Below, piece after piece: positions 33,787-42,290 of a stretch of 47,663 nt of DNA. The stretch is from Lachnospiraceae bacterium (GTDB lineage: Bacteria; Bacillota; Clostridia; Lachnospirales; Lachnospiraceae), in NCBI GenBank assembly GCA_009774215.1, contig VSNH01000012.1, positions 1-47,663 on the forward strand. The letters are read 5' to 3'. A program made the translations under genes and the position numbers. Positions within the stretch are counted from its first letter, which is position 1. Each line of letters begins with the position of its first letter. The notes beneath the pieces were generated by a model, which was given only the letters and a program-made list of their open reading frames with translations, searched no databases and was not told where the DNA came from.

Positions 33787-34665
33787 TTATCTCTGCCTTT
33801 CCAGCTCCATCATCCCCAGCTTCAGCGCACCCATAATGCCCTGCTTGTCGTCCAGGCTCTGCACCACGATATAGCTGTCCAAATCCTCGATCTCTTTTGT
33901 CCTGATGTAACCGTTTAACAGCTCTTTAAACTTCGCGCGCACCATGGGAAGGAGCTGCGTCTGGTGCATCACACCGCCGCCCAGAATAATACGCTGCGGG
34001 GATACGAGCATCATATAATTCACAAGCGCCTGCGCGATATAATGCGCCTCCATCTCCCAAACCTCTGCCCGATCGGCAAGCTCTATGGCCTTTTTACCCC
34101 ATCTTCCCTCAATGGCAGGCCCTGCCGCCAGTCCCTCCATACAATTCTCGTGGAAGGGACAGAAGCCTTTGTAAGCATCCTCCGGAAGCCTGCTCAAAAG
34201 TACATGTCCGCCCTCGGGGTGCATCATACCGTGCACAAGATTTCCGTCCACAATCACACCCACGCCCACGCCGGTGCCGATCGTGATGTAGATACAGCTA
34301 TGTAAGCCCTTCGCAATGCCCCAGGTGTACTCTCCCAACGCAGAGCCGTTGACATCCGTATCAAATCCCACCGGCACGCCAAGCTCCTTCTTAAATGCCC
34401 CTACGATATTGTAATTCTGCCACGCCAGCTTTGGTGTTGTCGTGATGTAACCGTAGGTTTCAGAATCCCTGTCCACGTCAATGGGGCCGAAGCATCCAAT
34501 GCCCAGCGCCTCAATCTGCTTCCCGCGAAAGAAATCCAGCAGTTTTGGTATCGTAATCTCCGGCGTTTCCGTGGGAATGGAAACCTGCTCCAGAATTTCA
34601 CCGCTTTCGTTGCCGATCGCGCACACCATCTTGGTACCGCCCGCCTCCAATGCACCTAATATCAT
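33787..34665 (-). CDS. ROK family fructokinase/glucokinase
   Basis: 292 residues. ROK kinase with ATP motif LGALEAGGTKMVCAIG, catalytic Asp in GFDTDVNGSALGE, the glycine-rich TIGTGVGVGVIVDG, and the ROK zinc cluster His plus CPFHENCMEG. The EGGHV sugar-binding motif (HPEGGHVLL) is present. Closest in pattern to Firmicute fructokinases (YdhR/GmuE type); glucose or mannose are alternatives. GGAGGAG stands before ATG 34665. No neighbouring sugar operon in the same direction, so its physiological sugar is unclear. Confidence 0.88.
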   Translation of the reverse strand: MILGALEAGGTKMVCAIGNESGEILEQVSIPTETPEITIPKLLDFFRGKQIEALGIGCFGPIDVDRDSETYGYITTTPKLAWQNYNIVGAFKKELGVPVGFDTDVNGSALGEYTWGIAKGLHSCIYITIGTGVGVGVIVDGNLVHGMMHPEGGHVLLSRLPEDAYKGFCPFHENCMEGLAAGPAIEGRWGKKAIELADRAEVWEMEAHYIAQALVNYMMLVSPQRIILGGGVMHQTQLLPMVRAKFKELLNGYIRTKEIEDLDSYIVVQSLDDKQGIMGALKLGMMELERQR

Positions 34666-34710
34666 ATCGCTCCTCCATTCCGGGACATTTCCCGCCCCTC
34701 TTATTTTGAC

Positions 34711-34800
34711 GTTCAGCCTACACCCATTGGCGTTTCTCTCTTATTCGCAACGTTCAGCCTACGCCCATTCGCAAAACACGTTTTCGCGCTCTGGCTGAAC
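34711..34800. repeat. repeat pair GTTCAGCCTACRCCCATT with terminator-like hairpin
   Basis: GTTCAGCCTACACCCATTGG (34711-34730) and GTTCAGCCTACGCCCATTCG (34752-34771) are near-identical direct copies 41 bp apart. The second forms a hairpin with GGCTGAAC at 34793-34800, directly downstream of the flavoprotein stop codon. The reverse complement of this hairpin occurs at 27253-27301. Confidence 0.6.
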
Positions 34801-34802
34801 TG

Positions 34803-36167
34803 TCAGCTTACGATCTCCCTCGCCACAAACACGCCGCTGGCGGACGCGTGGGACAGGGAATGGGTCACGCCGCTGCCGTCCCCGATGATATAAAGCCCTC
34901 TGTGCTTCGTCTCCAAATGTTCGTCAATCTCCACTTCCATATTGTAAAATTTCACCTCCACGCCATAAAGCAGCGTATCGTCGTTCGCCGTGCCGGGCGC
35001 GATTTTGTCAAGCGCATAGATCATCTCGATGATGCCGTCCAGAATCCGTTTCGGGAGTACAAGGCTTAAGTCTCCCGGCGTGGCGGCAAGTGTAGGCTCA
35101 ATAATTCCTTCCTCAATCCGCTTGGCGTTGCTCCTTCTGCCACGCACCAAATCCCCAAACCGCTGTACGATCACGCCGCCGCCCAGCATGTTGGAAAGTC
35201 TGGCAATGCTCTCCCCGTAGCCGTTACTGTCCTTAAACGGCTCCGAAAAATGCTTCGCCACGAGAAGCGCAAAGTTGGTATTTTCCGTCTGCTTTTCCGC
35301 GCCCTCGTAGCTGTGGCCGTTCACCGTCACAATGCCGTTGGTGTTCTCGTTTACCACAATGCCATGGGGGTTCATGCAGAACGTCCTCACGCTGTCCTCA
35401 AACTTTTCCGTGCGGTAAACGATTTTACTCTCATACAGTTCGTCCGTCAGATGGGAAAAAATTACCGCCGGAAGTTCCACACGCACGCCGATATCCACAC
35501 GGTTCGATTTCGTACGGATGTCTAGTTCTTCACAGACCTTCTCCATCCACTTGCTGCCGCTGCGCCCCACAGATATGACGCATTTGTCACACTCGTGCGC
35601 ATTCGTCTCCGTGATCACTCGGTAGCCGTCCCGCGTCCGTTCCACCGCCCGAACCGGCGTGTCAAAATGAAATTCCACTCTGTCCTTCAACTCTGCATAC
35701 AGATTTTCGAGAACCACATAATTGATATCCGTCCCCAGATGGCGCACGGAGGCATCCAACAGATTCAAGCCGTTCTGCAGGCACAGCTTTTTAAAATGCG
35801 TGCCAGCCGTGGAGTACAGCTTCGTCCCCTCGCCGCCATGTTCCATATTAATCTCATCCACATAGCGCATCAGCTCTATGGCCTTTTTCTTACCCACGTA
35901 TTCGTGGAGCGTACCGCCGAAATCATTGGTGATATTATACTTTCCGTCGGAAAAAGCGCCCGCGCCGCCAAAGCCGCTCATAATCGAACAGCAGGAACAT
36001 TTCACACAGGATTTCACCTTGTCGCCGTCTATGGGACAGTGTCTCTTTTCCAGTGCGTGTCCCGCCTCGAATACCGCTATCTTTAAATCCGGCTTTTTTT
36101 GTGTCAGCTCGTAGGCAGTGTAAATACCGCCCGGTCCCGCGCCGACAATAATCACGTCGTAACTCAT
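34803..36167 (-). CDS. FAD-dependent oxidoreductase, COG2509 type
   Basis: 454 residues from ATG 36167 (GGAGGGCG upstream; an earlier in-frame ATG at 36245 has no site). Opens with the dinucleotide-binding VIIVGAGPGGIYTAYEL. A Cys-rich segment, CPIDGDKVKSCVKCSCCS (about residue 60), followed by GFGGAGAFSDGKYN, is typical of the uncharacterised FAD-dependent dehydrogenases of COG2509. The C-terminal GDGSGVTHSLSHASASG closes the FAD site. Substrate unknown; these proteins are sometimes linked to redox repair or tRNA metabolism, but nothing here decides it. Confidence 0.87.
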   Translation of the reverse strand: MSYDVIIVGAGPGGIYTAYELTQKKPDLKIAVFEAGHALEKRHCPIDGDKVKSCVKCSCCSIMSGFGGAGAFSDGKYNITNDFGGTLHEYVGKKKAIELMRYVDEINMEHGGEGTKLYSTAGTHFKKLCLQNGLNLLDASVRHLGTDINYVVLENLYAELKDRVEFHFDTPVRAVERTRDGYRVITETNAHECDKCVISVGRSGSKWMEKVCEELDIRTKSNRVDIGVRVELPAVIFSHLTDELYESKIVYRTEKFEDSVRTFCMNPHGIVVNENTNGIVTVNGHSYEGAEKQTENTNFALLVAKHFSEPFKDSNGYGESIARLSNMLGGGVIVQRFGDLVRGRRSNAKRIEEGIIEPTLAATPGDLSLVLPKRILDGIIEMIYALDKIAPGTANDDTLLYGVEVKFYNMEVEIDEHLETKHRGLYIIGDGSGVTHSLSHASASGVFVAREIVS

Positions 36168-36348
36168 ATACAACGCCCTCCAAACCATTGTACGCTCCAT
36201 GTTTTTACCCGTTTTTATCCTAACACAAACGACAGCCGCGGGCAATAAGAACTACTTGAAAAAAGCGACAAATGGTACTATGGTGTAAACGTTGGCGCAT
36301 ATAGGTCACCGATGGTATTCACATGCATTTCCTTGATGTGGCCAATGG

Positions 36349-36453
36349 CAATGGTGACGGCAATGCCCGCCGTGCACTCCCTGACGAAGCTTTTGGACAA
36401 ATGCGAAGGGAGAGGCATCCGTGTTATCCTCTCCCATGTAAATGAGCCAGCCT
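36349..36453 (+). pseudogene. remnant of a SulP/STAS-domain anion transporter (5' part)
   Basis: The frame ending at the TAG near 36453 reads LTKLLDKCEGRGIRVILSHV followed by NEP, which matches the STAS domain at the C-terminus of SulP sulfate permeases (…LLDKCRRRG…VILSHVNEQP). Only this piece is left; upstream is not recognisable. It is cut by the nested-repeat element at 36452. Confidence 0.55.
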
Positions 36454-36579
36454 AGGGAAACGCTGATTAAAGCGTTTCCCGCACCGGATTTGCGCCGCGA
36501 AGCGGCACATTCCTTTGCAAATCCGTGTGCATCCGCCGGAGGCTCTAAGGAAGTGCTGATTTAATCAGCGCTTCCCTAG
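36452..36579. mobile_element. 128-bp nested inverted-repeat element (MITE/REP-like)
   Basis: Outer arms CTAGGGAAACGCTGATTAAA (36452-36471) and TTTAATCAGCGCTTCCCTAG (36560-36579) match at 19 of 20 positions. Each end also folds on itself: GGGAAACGCT/AGCGTTTCCC at the left and GGAAGTGCTGAT/ATCAGCGCTTCC at the right. In the middle CGGATTTGC/GCAAATCCG encloses GCCGC-GAA-GCGGC. It splits a decayed STAS-domain gene, which shows it inserted as a unit. No coding capacity. Confidence 0.75.
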
Positions 36580-36658
36580 AAAAGTCATGGACAAGGCGTT
36601 GGAAGCTGCAGCTAAGCTTGTACATGAGACAAAGCAAACCATTTCCCCTCAAAACTGA
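36580..36658 (+). pseudogene. remnant of a SulP/STAS-domain transporter (3' part)
   Basis: Directly after the inserted element the frame KVMDKALEAAAKLVHETKQ runs to TGA at 36656. The end of SulP STAS domains has a similar VMEKA...AL segment. It continues the remnant found at 36349-36453. Confidence 0.45.
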
Positions 36659-36982
36659 ATGCATTTACAAATCACCTCCGTTGCTTTTTCCATGATATTC
36701 GAATCTAATATTCCCATTCCACCACGCGGAAAACCTTGAAGCTGATTGTTATGGATATTGATAAAGGAATCATATCTTCCCGATTTAAATCAACGACTCC
36801 TTTCACAAATCCGTTTGCAAAAGCGTTTATTGCATTAAGTTCAACAATTAATTACATTTCTTCCGGCTTTTCAATATAAGAATATCTTTTTTAAATCATA
36901 AATAGCCGTTTTTTCCTCCTTTTCAAGAGCAATTCACCTTTAATCTGTCTGTTCCATTACTTTTACCCAATTCCATAACTGA
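36659..36982 (-). pseudogene. decayed coding remnant, family not recognised
   Basis: On the minus strand protein-like pieces occur in two frames: LNAINAFANGFVKGVVDL and, after a shift, INIHNNQLQGFPRGGMGI continuing to a stop near 36650. The change of frame and the stop codons show decay. I do not recognise the family. No other structure was seen in this gap. Confidence 0.35.
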
Positions 36983-37759
36983 TTATACTTTCTCGTTTCG
37001 CATCAACCCCCGCACCGCTTCCACAGCCACCCGGATCGCCATATCAGTATCGTGTACCACCGGATTTTCCAACCCCAGCTTCTCCCGCTCCTGATTCGCC
37101 ACCACAAGGAAGCAGGCTCCCGCACGCACCCGCAAATAGCTCGCCACGGTAAACAGCGCCGCCGACTCCATCTCGGATGCCAGGCATCCGAGACGTTTCC
37201 ATGCTTCCCACTTATTCATCAGTTCATATCTCACGGGCTTCGTCTCCGGCTCGTGCTGCCCGTAGAAGGAATCTTTGGCCTGCACCACGCCCGCGTGGAA
37301 CGGATAGCCCTTGGCTTTTGCCGCCTCCACCAGCGCATTCGTCACCGCCAGATCCGGCACCGCCGGAAACTCGATCGGCGCATACTCTCTGCTCGTTCCC
37401 TCCATACGGATCGCCCCGGTGGCAATTACAATATCTCCGCTCTTTACCTCTGTCTGCATTCCGCCACAGGTGCCGATGCGCAGAAATGTGTCCGCGCCGC
37501 AGCGCACCAGTTCTTCCATGGCGATAGCCGCCGACGGTCCGCCGATACCCGTGGAGGTCACGCTGACCTTTACCCCGTCGAGGGTTCCCGTGTAGGTGAT
37601 ATATTCCCTGTTGTCCGCAATCAGAACAGGATCGTCAAAATACTGCGCGATCTTCACACAGCGTTTGGGATCGCCGGGCATAATCACGTAACGCCCCACT
37701 TCTCCCTGCGCCACCTGTATATGGTACTGCCTGCTTGCATCTTCCGAATAATTTTTCAT
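36983..37759 (-). CDS. udp: uridine phosphorylase
   Basis: 258 residues from ATG 37759 (GGGAGGG upstream; an earlier in-frame start lacks a site). PNP/UDP family: phosphate-binding VIMPGDPKRCVKIA, TSTGIGGPSAAIAMEELV, RIGTCGGMQ and the ribose-contact EMESAALFTVASYL. It cleaves uridine with phosphate to uracil and ribose-1-phosphate in the cytoplasm, another route into pentose phosphates. Related phosphorylases with other nucleosides are possible, but the QVAQGEVGRYVI opening and length fit uridine phosphorylase. Confidence 0.9.
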   Translation of the reverse strand: MKNYSEDASRQYHIQVAQGEVGRYVIMPGDPKRCVKIAQYFDDPVLIADNREYITYTGTLDGVKVSVTSTGIGGPSAAIAMEELVRCGADTFLRIGTCGGMQTEVKSGDIVIATGAIRMEGTSREYAPIEFPAVPDLAVTNALVEAAKAKGYPFHAGVVQAKDSFYGQHEPETKPVRYELMNKWEAWKRLGCLASEMESAALFTVASYLRVRAGACFLVVANQEREKLGLENPVVHDTDMAIRVAVEAVRGLMRNEKV

Positions 37760-37874
37760 ACAAATCCCTCCCTGCTGCCGCCGCCTGTAAATCCGACTTG
37801 TCCCGCTCATTCATAAAATGCTATATTTCAATTATACAGATTTTCCGACATAAAGGAAAGATTATAATTATAAT

Positions 37875-38372
37875 TTAAGCCGTCCACTCAATCATCCCGC
37901 AGGCTATTTTGCCGCCGGCATTTCCGGCAGGCTGGGAAGTAAAGTCGTCGGGCTTTGCATGGATAATAACAGATCTTCCGATAATCTCCTGAAGGGTATA
38001 CCGCTTATCATAAAATACGCTGAAGGCATACCCCTGATTGCCGAGAAGAGGCGGCATGTCTCCGGCATGATCAGGATGCGGCATATTCCCGGGATTATAA
38101 TGCAGTCCCGTATGGCTGAAATGGTCGCTGCAGTCTCCCGAATCGTGTATGTGCATCGCGTAAAAATTGCTGGAACCGGGCTGATTCCTATTGGGAAGCC
38201 CGAAAATCTCCGCCTCCACCAGCACGCCGCCGTAAGTGGTATGATAAAATTTAACCGCGCCGCTCAAATCGGGATGCTGCTCCCCGCCTCTGACCCACGC
38301 TATGGCTCCCGGATGGTTGCGCATCAGAAGCTGTGTGAAAACGGCTCCCGGTGTCATTTCATAATTGGTCAT
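37875..38372 (-). CDS. Cu/Zn superoxide dismutase-like protein
   Basis: 165 residues from ATG 38372 (AGGAGCT upstream), without signal peptide or lipobox, so predicted cytoplasmic; most bacterial SodC proteins are exported. Metal ligands appear complete: YAMHIHDSGDC (two His), TGLHYNPGN, HPDHAGDMPPL (His, His, Asp) and SVIIHAKPDDF. Both disulfide cysteines (GDC and IACG) are present. The catalytic Arg that normally precedes the last Cys motif (…RIACG) is Lys here (GGKIACG). It may still dismutate superoxide at reduced rate or have another role. Confidence 0.85.
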   Translation of the reverse strand: MTNYEMTPGAVFTQLLMRNHPGAIAWVRGGEQHPDLSGAVKFYHTTYGGVLVEAEIFGLPNRNQPGSSNFYAMHIHDSGDCSDHFSHTGLHYNPGNMPHPDHAGDMPPLLGNQGYAFSVFYDKRYTLQEIIGRSVIIHAKPDDFTSQPAGNAGGKIACGMIEWTA

Positions 38373-38440
38373 AAGAATAGCTCCTATATGTTTTAAAGTT
38401 ATCTTATGACGATTTTGCGAAATGGTGCCCCGCAATCAGA

Positions 38441-38947
38441 CTAAATATTTTCCAGAAAAAACGCCGTCCCGCTCACAACCCGCTCCGATATGAGCAGTAT
38501 CCTGCTTTTCAAAAAAGGCGTGAGCGCCTCCCTCGCCGCCTGAGCATCAGACACCTCGTTGTTGCCGTCCGTAAATACAAGCACCACTTTGCTTCGCGCG
38601 TGAAACTTTTTCAGATAGGCGAACAATTCCTCATATTTCTTTTTCTGCGGACAGGCACGGTATTCTTGAAACGCGCCGCCCGTCATAAGCATCGCCATGG
38701 GCATCACCGCAGACGTCATTTCCTGCCCCCAGAATACCAGATTCAGTCGGACATTCCGAAAAATCTCATTGCTTCTTTTCAGCGCTTTTACCGCGGCAGC
38801 TGCCGCGTCCTGAAAATCCCCTTTCTCCATGGACGTGTCAATCACAATCGTCATTTCCAGATTACCGCCGCGGTAATTCCCCGGCACATGCAAAATGGCA
38901 TCTACCCGCTTTGCAATCTGCAGCGCATCTATCTCTGTCAGTTCCAT
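38441..38947 (-). CDS. VWA-like domain protein
   Basis: 168 residues from ATG 38947, preceded by GGGAGGGAGG; upstream sequence in the same frame is antisense to the neighbouring hemerythrin gene and was excluded. It has a von Willebrand A-like pattern: first strand MTIVIDTSMEKGDF, a central VRLNLVFWGQEMTS, and VVLVFTDGNNEVSD. The metal-binding DxSxS site is only partly kept (DTSME). Cytoplasmic, no signal. Divergent from hemerythrin-CheX with a 196-bp shared upstream region. Function unknown. Confidence 0.65.
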   Translation of the reverse strand: MELTEIDALQIAKRVDAILHVPGNYRGGNLEMTIVIDTSMEKGDFQDAAAAAVKALKRSNEIFRNVRLNLVFWGQEMTSAVMPMAMLMTGGAFQEYRACPQKKKYEELFAYLKKFHARSKVVLVFTDGNNEVSDAQAAREALTPFLKSRILLISERVVSGTAFFLENI

Positions 38948-39143
38948 ACATTCACATCCTCCCTCCCGACAGTCGCCAATATACCCGACCAATCCCAGGC
39001 TCCGTTTAAGCAAATTGCCCGGCTCGCTGCCCACCGAAATAAAATACGACACATTTCTCCACACTTCGACATATAGTATAGCAACAACAAAATCCACTTG
39101 CGAATCCGACAAGCCTTGGGACGCAACGGAGCAAGGAGCAGAC

Positions 39144-40022
39144 ATGCCAAAAGAAGCAGAATGGGACAAACGGTTCAACATCGGCGTTGATTCCATCGAC
39201 AAAGCACACCGAAAACTGTTTTCCATCGTACACCGGCTGATCACATTGAGCAAAGATAAAAGCAACGGACAATGGGCGTGTGCCGAGGGCATCAAATATT
39301 TCAAAAATTACGCCATACAGCACTTTGCTGACGAGGAAGCATATATGCGGTCCATCGGCTATGCCGGCTATGAAATACACAAGCGTCTGCATGACGACAT
39401 GCGTGACAAAACACTGCCGGCGCTCGAAAAAGATCTCACGGAATCCGAATATTCGGAGGAATCCATCCACCACTTTATCGGCATCTGCATCGGATGGCTC
39501 ACCGCCCATATCATCATCGAGGATCGAGCCATCGCCGGCATGATTTCAAACAAATGGAAATCCGATCATACCGGAGCAGACATGGATGCGCTGGAAAATG
39601 CGCTGTCAGGCACCATACACGAAATCTTCCGCCTGCCGACACAGCTTGTCAGCGAACATTACAGCGGCGAAAACTTCGGCAAAACTATGATTATCCGGCT
39701 GACATACCACTCCATAGACCACGAGGAGGTACAGATTTTTATGGCGCTGGAAGAAAGCCTTGTCCTGCGCGCCGTAAGTTCTATTTTAAATATCCCCCTA
39801 AACAAAATGGATCAGCTTGTCATGGCAATCGGCAAAGAACTTGCAATCCAGATAGCGGAGCAGGTTGCCATACGCAGCAATCTGGCTTTGCAATACCATC
39901 TGGTCAACAGTCATTTTATGACCGCGGATCAGTTCCGGCAAGCATTTTACGCAGGCAATTTCGACTACAGTCTGTTGTTCAACACCGGACGCGGTTACTT
40001 CGCTTTTGTCGTAAGCGTTTAG
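39144..40022 (+). CDS. hemerythrin domain fused to a CheX-like domain
   Basis: 292 residues from ATG 39144 (AAGGAGCAG upstream). Residues 1-135 are a bacteriohemerythrin: WDKRFNIGVDSIDKAHRKLF, HFADEEAYM, IHKRLHDDM and HIIIEDR supply the His and acidic ligands of the di-iron O2-binding site. Residues about 145-292 resemble the CheX phosphatase domain. The usual ExxN catalytic pair is replaced, with IGKELAIQIAEQ at the expected place (Asn to Ile), so phosphatase activity on CheY is doubtful. Likely an oxygen-sensing or oxygen-carrying protein coupled to motility or signalling. The oxygen-related neighbour at 37875 fits. Confidence 0.82.
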   Translation: MPKEAEWDKRFNIGVDSIDKAHRKLFSIVHRLITLSKDKSNGQWACAEGIKYFKNYAIQHFADEEAYMRSIGYAGYEIHKRLHDDMRDKTLPALEKDLTESEYSEESIHHFIGICIGWLTAHIIIEDRAIAGMISNKWKSDHTGADMDALENALSGTIHEIFRLPTQLVSEHYSGENFGKTMIIRLTYHSIDHEEVQIFMALEESLVLRAVSSILNIPLNKMDQLVMAIGKELAIQIAEQVAIRSNLALQYHLVNSHFMTADQFRQAFYAGNFDYSLLFNTGRGYFAFVVSV

Positions 40023-40028
40023 ATGCCG

Positions 40029-42050
40029 CTATCGTCTCCTTTTCCCTGCAATATACAACACCCCCGTCACAGTCACAACTACTGCCAACAGGACAATCGC
40101 AATCCCTGCCGCATTTCTCGCCCTGCGGCTTTTGGCCGTCGTTCCCGCTTCTTTTCCCTCATTCCAGTCAATATAGGCAATTGCATACGGAGAAAACTTA
40201 TCGGTAGAAAAAGTAATGGTATCCGGGTTGTCATCCTCATCTGCAAGCTGTGCAAATTCCCGACTGCCGTCCTCCTTTGTATGTAACCGCAGCACATAAA
40301 ACCGCCGTTTTTCCGCCCTTAGATGCTCCGGCACCTCAAGCACCACCTGCAACGTTGTCGGAAGCTCGGAAATCGTCTGCGTCTCGCCCGCCTTTGATGC
40401 CGCAAGGGACACCTCAAAATATTGTCCGATGTTCATGCCCGGCAGCTTATTCTCTGCAAATCCCTGCTGTACTTGCGGCGTCTCCTTTCCGTTGGTGTTC
40501 TCTATATACAGGTCTATGGTCACCGGCTCATTGCCCTGCAGCATTTTCAGCTTTTCTTCCCCGGACAGAAAATAGTCCACCACCGCTTCGAAATTGTAGT
40601 AAGAAATCTCCTGTTTCTGATCCGAAAAATCGTTGTGGATCGTCACCTGCAGATCCCCGGACTCCAGCGCGCCGCTCATCAGCTCCGCGTCGTTGTTCCC
40701 CTTTACAAGCCGCTCTGCCTCCTCCACGGAAATGCCAAGGTGTTTCAGCGTACCGGTCGGCCCGCTCTCCTGCTTCTGTCCTCCGTCTTCTTTCCCTGAC
40801 GCTTCATCGCCGGTTTCATATATGTCGTTGTCCCGGTCTGATTTCTCTTCTTTTTTGTCCTGATCCGTTTTATTATCCTTGGCCGTATCTTCTTTTTGAT
40901 CTGCTTTCTTGCCTGGCTGATCCGGCTTTTCCGTCGCTGCCGCACTGTTTTTGTCCTTTGCGGGAGACTCCGCAAAATCCACGGAAATGGTATGATTTTC
41001 CCTCACGTCGGCAAAGTTAAAAGAGTTCATCCATCCCACTGACTTCCCGTCCACGTACACATTGCTGACAGCATAGCCGCTTTTAGGGGTCATCGTATAA
41101 AGGATTCCCTCCCCCTCCTTCACCGTGCTTTTCCCCGCAGGCGTAATCGTTCCGTTCTCGGAAGAAGCTGTGGCAGTGATGGTATAAGTTTTCGGCTGCT
41201 CGTTTTTTCTGGAAAACACCGCGGTAAACGTTCTGGATTCCGTGACGCGGTTCAAAGACATCCTGCTGTCTTTGCTGACGGTTTTTCCGTTCTCCGTCCA
41301 ACCGTCAAACTGATACCCCTCTTTCGCCCAAGCCTCAAGCGCCATGCTTTCCCCATAGTTTATATCCCGGCTTTCCGTAGCCGTCCCGCCATTGATATCG
41401 TTCACGTTTACATTAATGCGGCAGATTACCTTCTTAAACTCCGCCACATACGCCGCGTCGCCGCGCACATTGTTGACCGTATATTGGGAATCTCGGGAAA
41501 CTTGATTCCCGTTTAACGCCCAGCCTTCAAAGGTAAAACCGTCGTTCGGAACCGCCGAAATCACGGCATAACCACCTTCTCTTACCGTGCCGCCCCCGTA
41601 CACCGAACCGCCGTTTTCCGGAGAAGCCTTCACCTGAATCAGATAGTCGGAGACCGGCAGGGTCACAAGAGCCGACGCGCTGTAGCTGCTGTCCTCTTTG
41701 GAAACCACCTTCACAATCAGCGAAGAGGCCGTCTCATCCGAAGCCACGTTCAAAACTCCATTGCTGTCAATAAAGGTATTCCGGCTTGTCTGACCGGAGA
41801 CGCTCCACGCCACCGCTCCGCTGAAAACGCCTTCCCCGGATACCGACACAATAAAAGCATAAGTCTCTCCTTTTGGAACAACCACCGTTCCGGGAGAAAT
41901 GCTGACGGACGTAATCAGCGGCGTTTCCGCAGTCGAATCTACCGATGCGCCGACGCCGATCTGTGCAGCATAGCACGGCAGAATATCAGACAAAAACATC
42001 TGCGCCAGCAACAGATACGCCCCCAGACAATATATCCATTTTTTTCTCAT
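40029..42050 (-). CDS. surface protein with Ig-like and InlB-type repeats
   Basis: 673 residues. Signal peptide (1-30, ending CYAA), a Big_2/BIg-like domain (about 45-130, VSISPGTVVVPKGETYAFIV), then three InlB B-repeat type modules at about 135-205, 208-285 and 290-362 (ENGGSVYGGGTVREGG; GGTATESRDINYGES; ENGTITPAGKSTVKEGEG), each with a GW or aromatic turn. A Lys/Asp-rich linker (about 365-425) leads to a C-terminal domain and one transmembrane helix (about 648-668) followed by GKRRR. No LPxTG, so it is membrane-anchored and exposed outside. Probably adhesion or wall contact. Confidence 0.85.
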   Translation of the reverse strand: MRKKWIYCLGAYLLLAQMFLSDILPCYAAQIGVGASVDSTAETPLITSVSISPGTVVVPKGETYAFIVSVSGEGVFSGAVAWSVSGQTSRNTFIDSNGVLNVASDETASSLIVKVVSKEDSSYSASALVTLPVSDYLIQVKASPENGGSVYGGGTVREGGYAVISAVPNDGFTFEGWALNGNQVSRDSQYTVNNVRGDAAYVAEFKKVICRINVNVNDINGGTATESRDINYGESMALEAWAKEGYQFDGWTENGKTVSKDSRMSLNRVTESRTFTAVFSRKNEQPKTYTITATASSENGTITPAGKSTVKEGEGILYTMTPKSGYAVSNVYVDGKSVGWMNSFNFADVRENHTISVDFAESPAKDKNSAAATEKPDQPGKKADQKEDTAKDNKTDQDKKEEKSDRDNDIYETGDEASGKEDGGQKQESGPTGTLKHLGISVEEAERLVKGNNDAELMSGALESGDLQVTIHNDFSDQKQEISYYNFEAVVDYFLSGEEKLKMLQGNEPVTIDLYIENTNGKETPQVQQGFAENKLPGMNIGQYFEVSLAASKAGETQTISELPTTLQVVLEVPEHLRAEKRRFYVLRLHTKEDGSREFAQLADEDDNPDTITFSTDKFSPYAIAYIDWNEGKEAGTTAKSRRARNAAGIAIVLLAVVVTVTGVLYIAGKRRR

Positions 42051-42162
42051 GTTCCACCTCCTGCTGTCGCCGCGTATTTTCCTCTGTCTGATATATGTAT
42101 CGTCATTTTTCTGCAGACCTCCACACTGTAATTACAGTATAATGCACATATAAAAATTTGAA

Positions 42163-42190
42163 AAGCAGAGATCCTTTCAAACCTCTGCTT
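42163..42190 (-). terminator. terminator of the lipoprotein gene
   Basis: AAGCAGAG (42163-42170) pairs with CTCTGCTT (42183-42190); on the minus strand it is followed by TTTTCAAATTTTTAT. It lies between the lipoprotein stop codon and the surface protein gene. A second small hairpin, ATCCCG-TCTG-CGGGAT, lies at about 42271-42286. Confidence 0.75.
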
Positions 42191-42290
42191 CTCTCAACCT
42201 TTACATATTCTCACGTATTTTGCGGCAAATGAAAATCCTGAGCTAAACTATTGCGCTTTTCCTTCATAGTTTCATCCCGTCTGCGGGATA

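Noticed and set aside
38895..39143. Longer start for hemerythrin-CheX
   Set aside because: The extension is antisense to the VWA gene start and the hemerythrin fold begins directly after ATG 39144, which has its own ribosome binding site.
38948..39304. N-terminal extension of the VWA-like protein
   Set aside because: The extra ~119 residues would overlap the hemerythrin gene on the other strand; a strong GGGAGGGAGG site marks the start at 38947.
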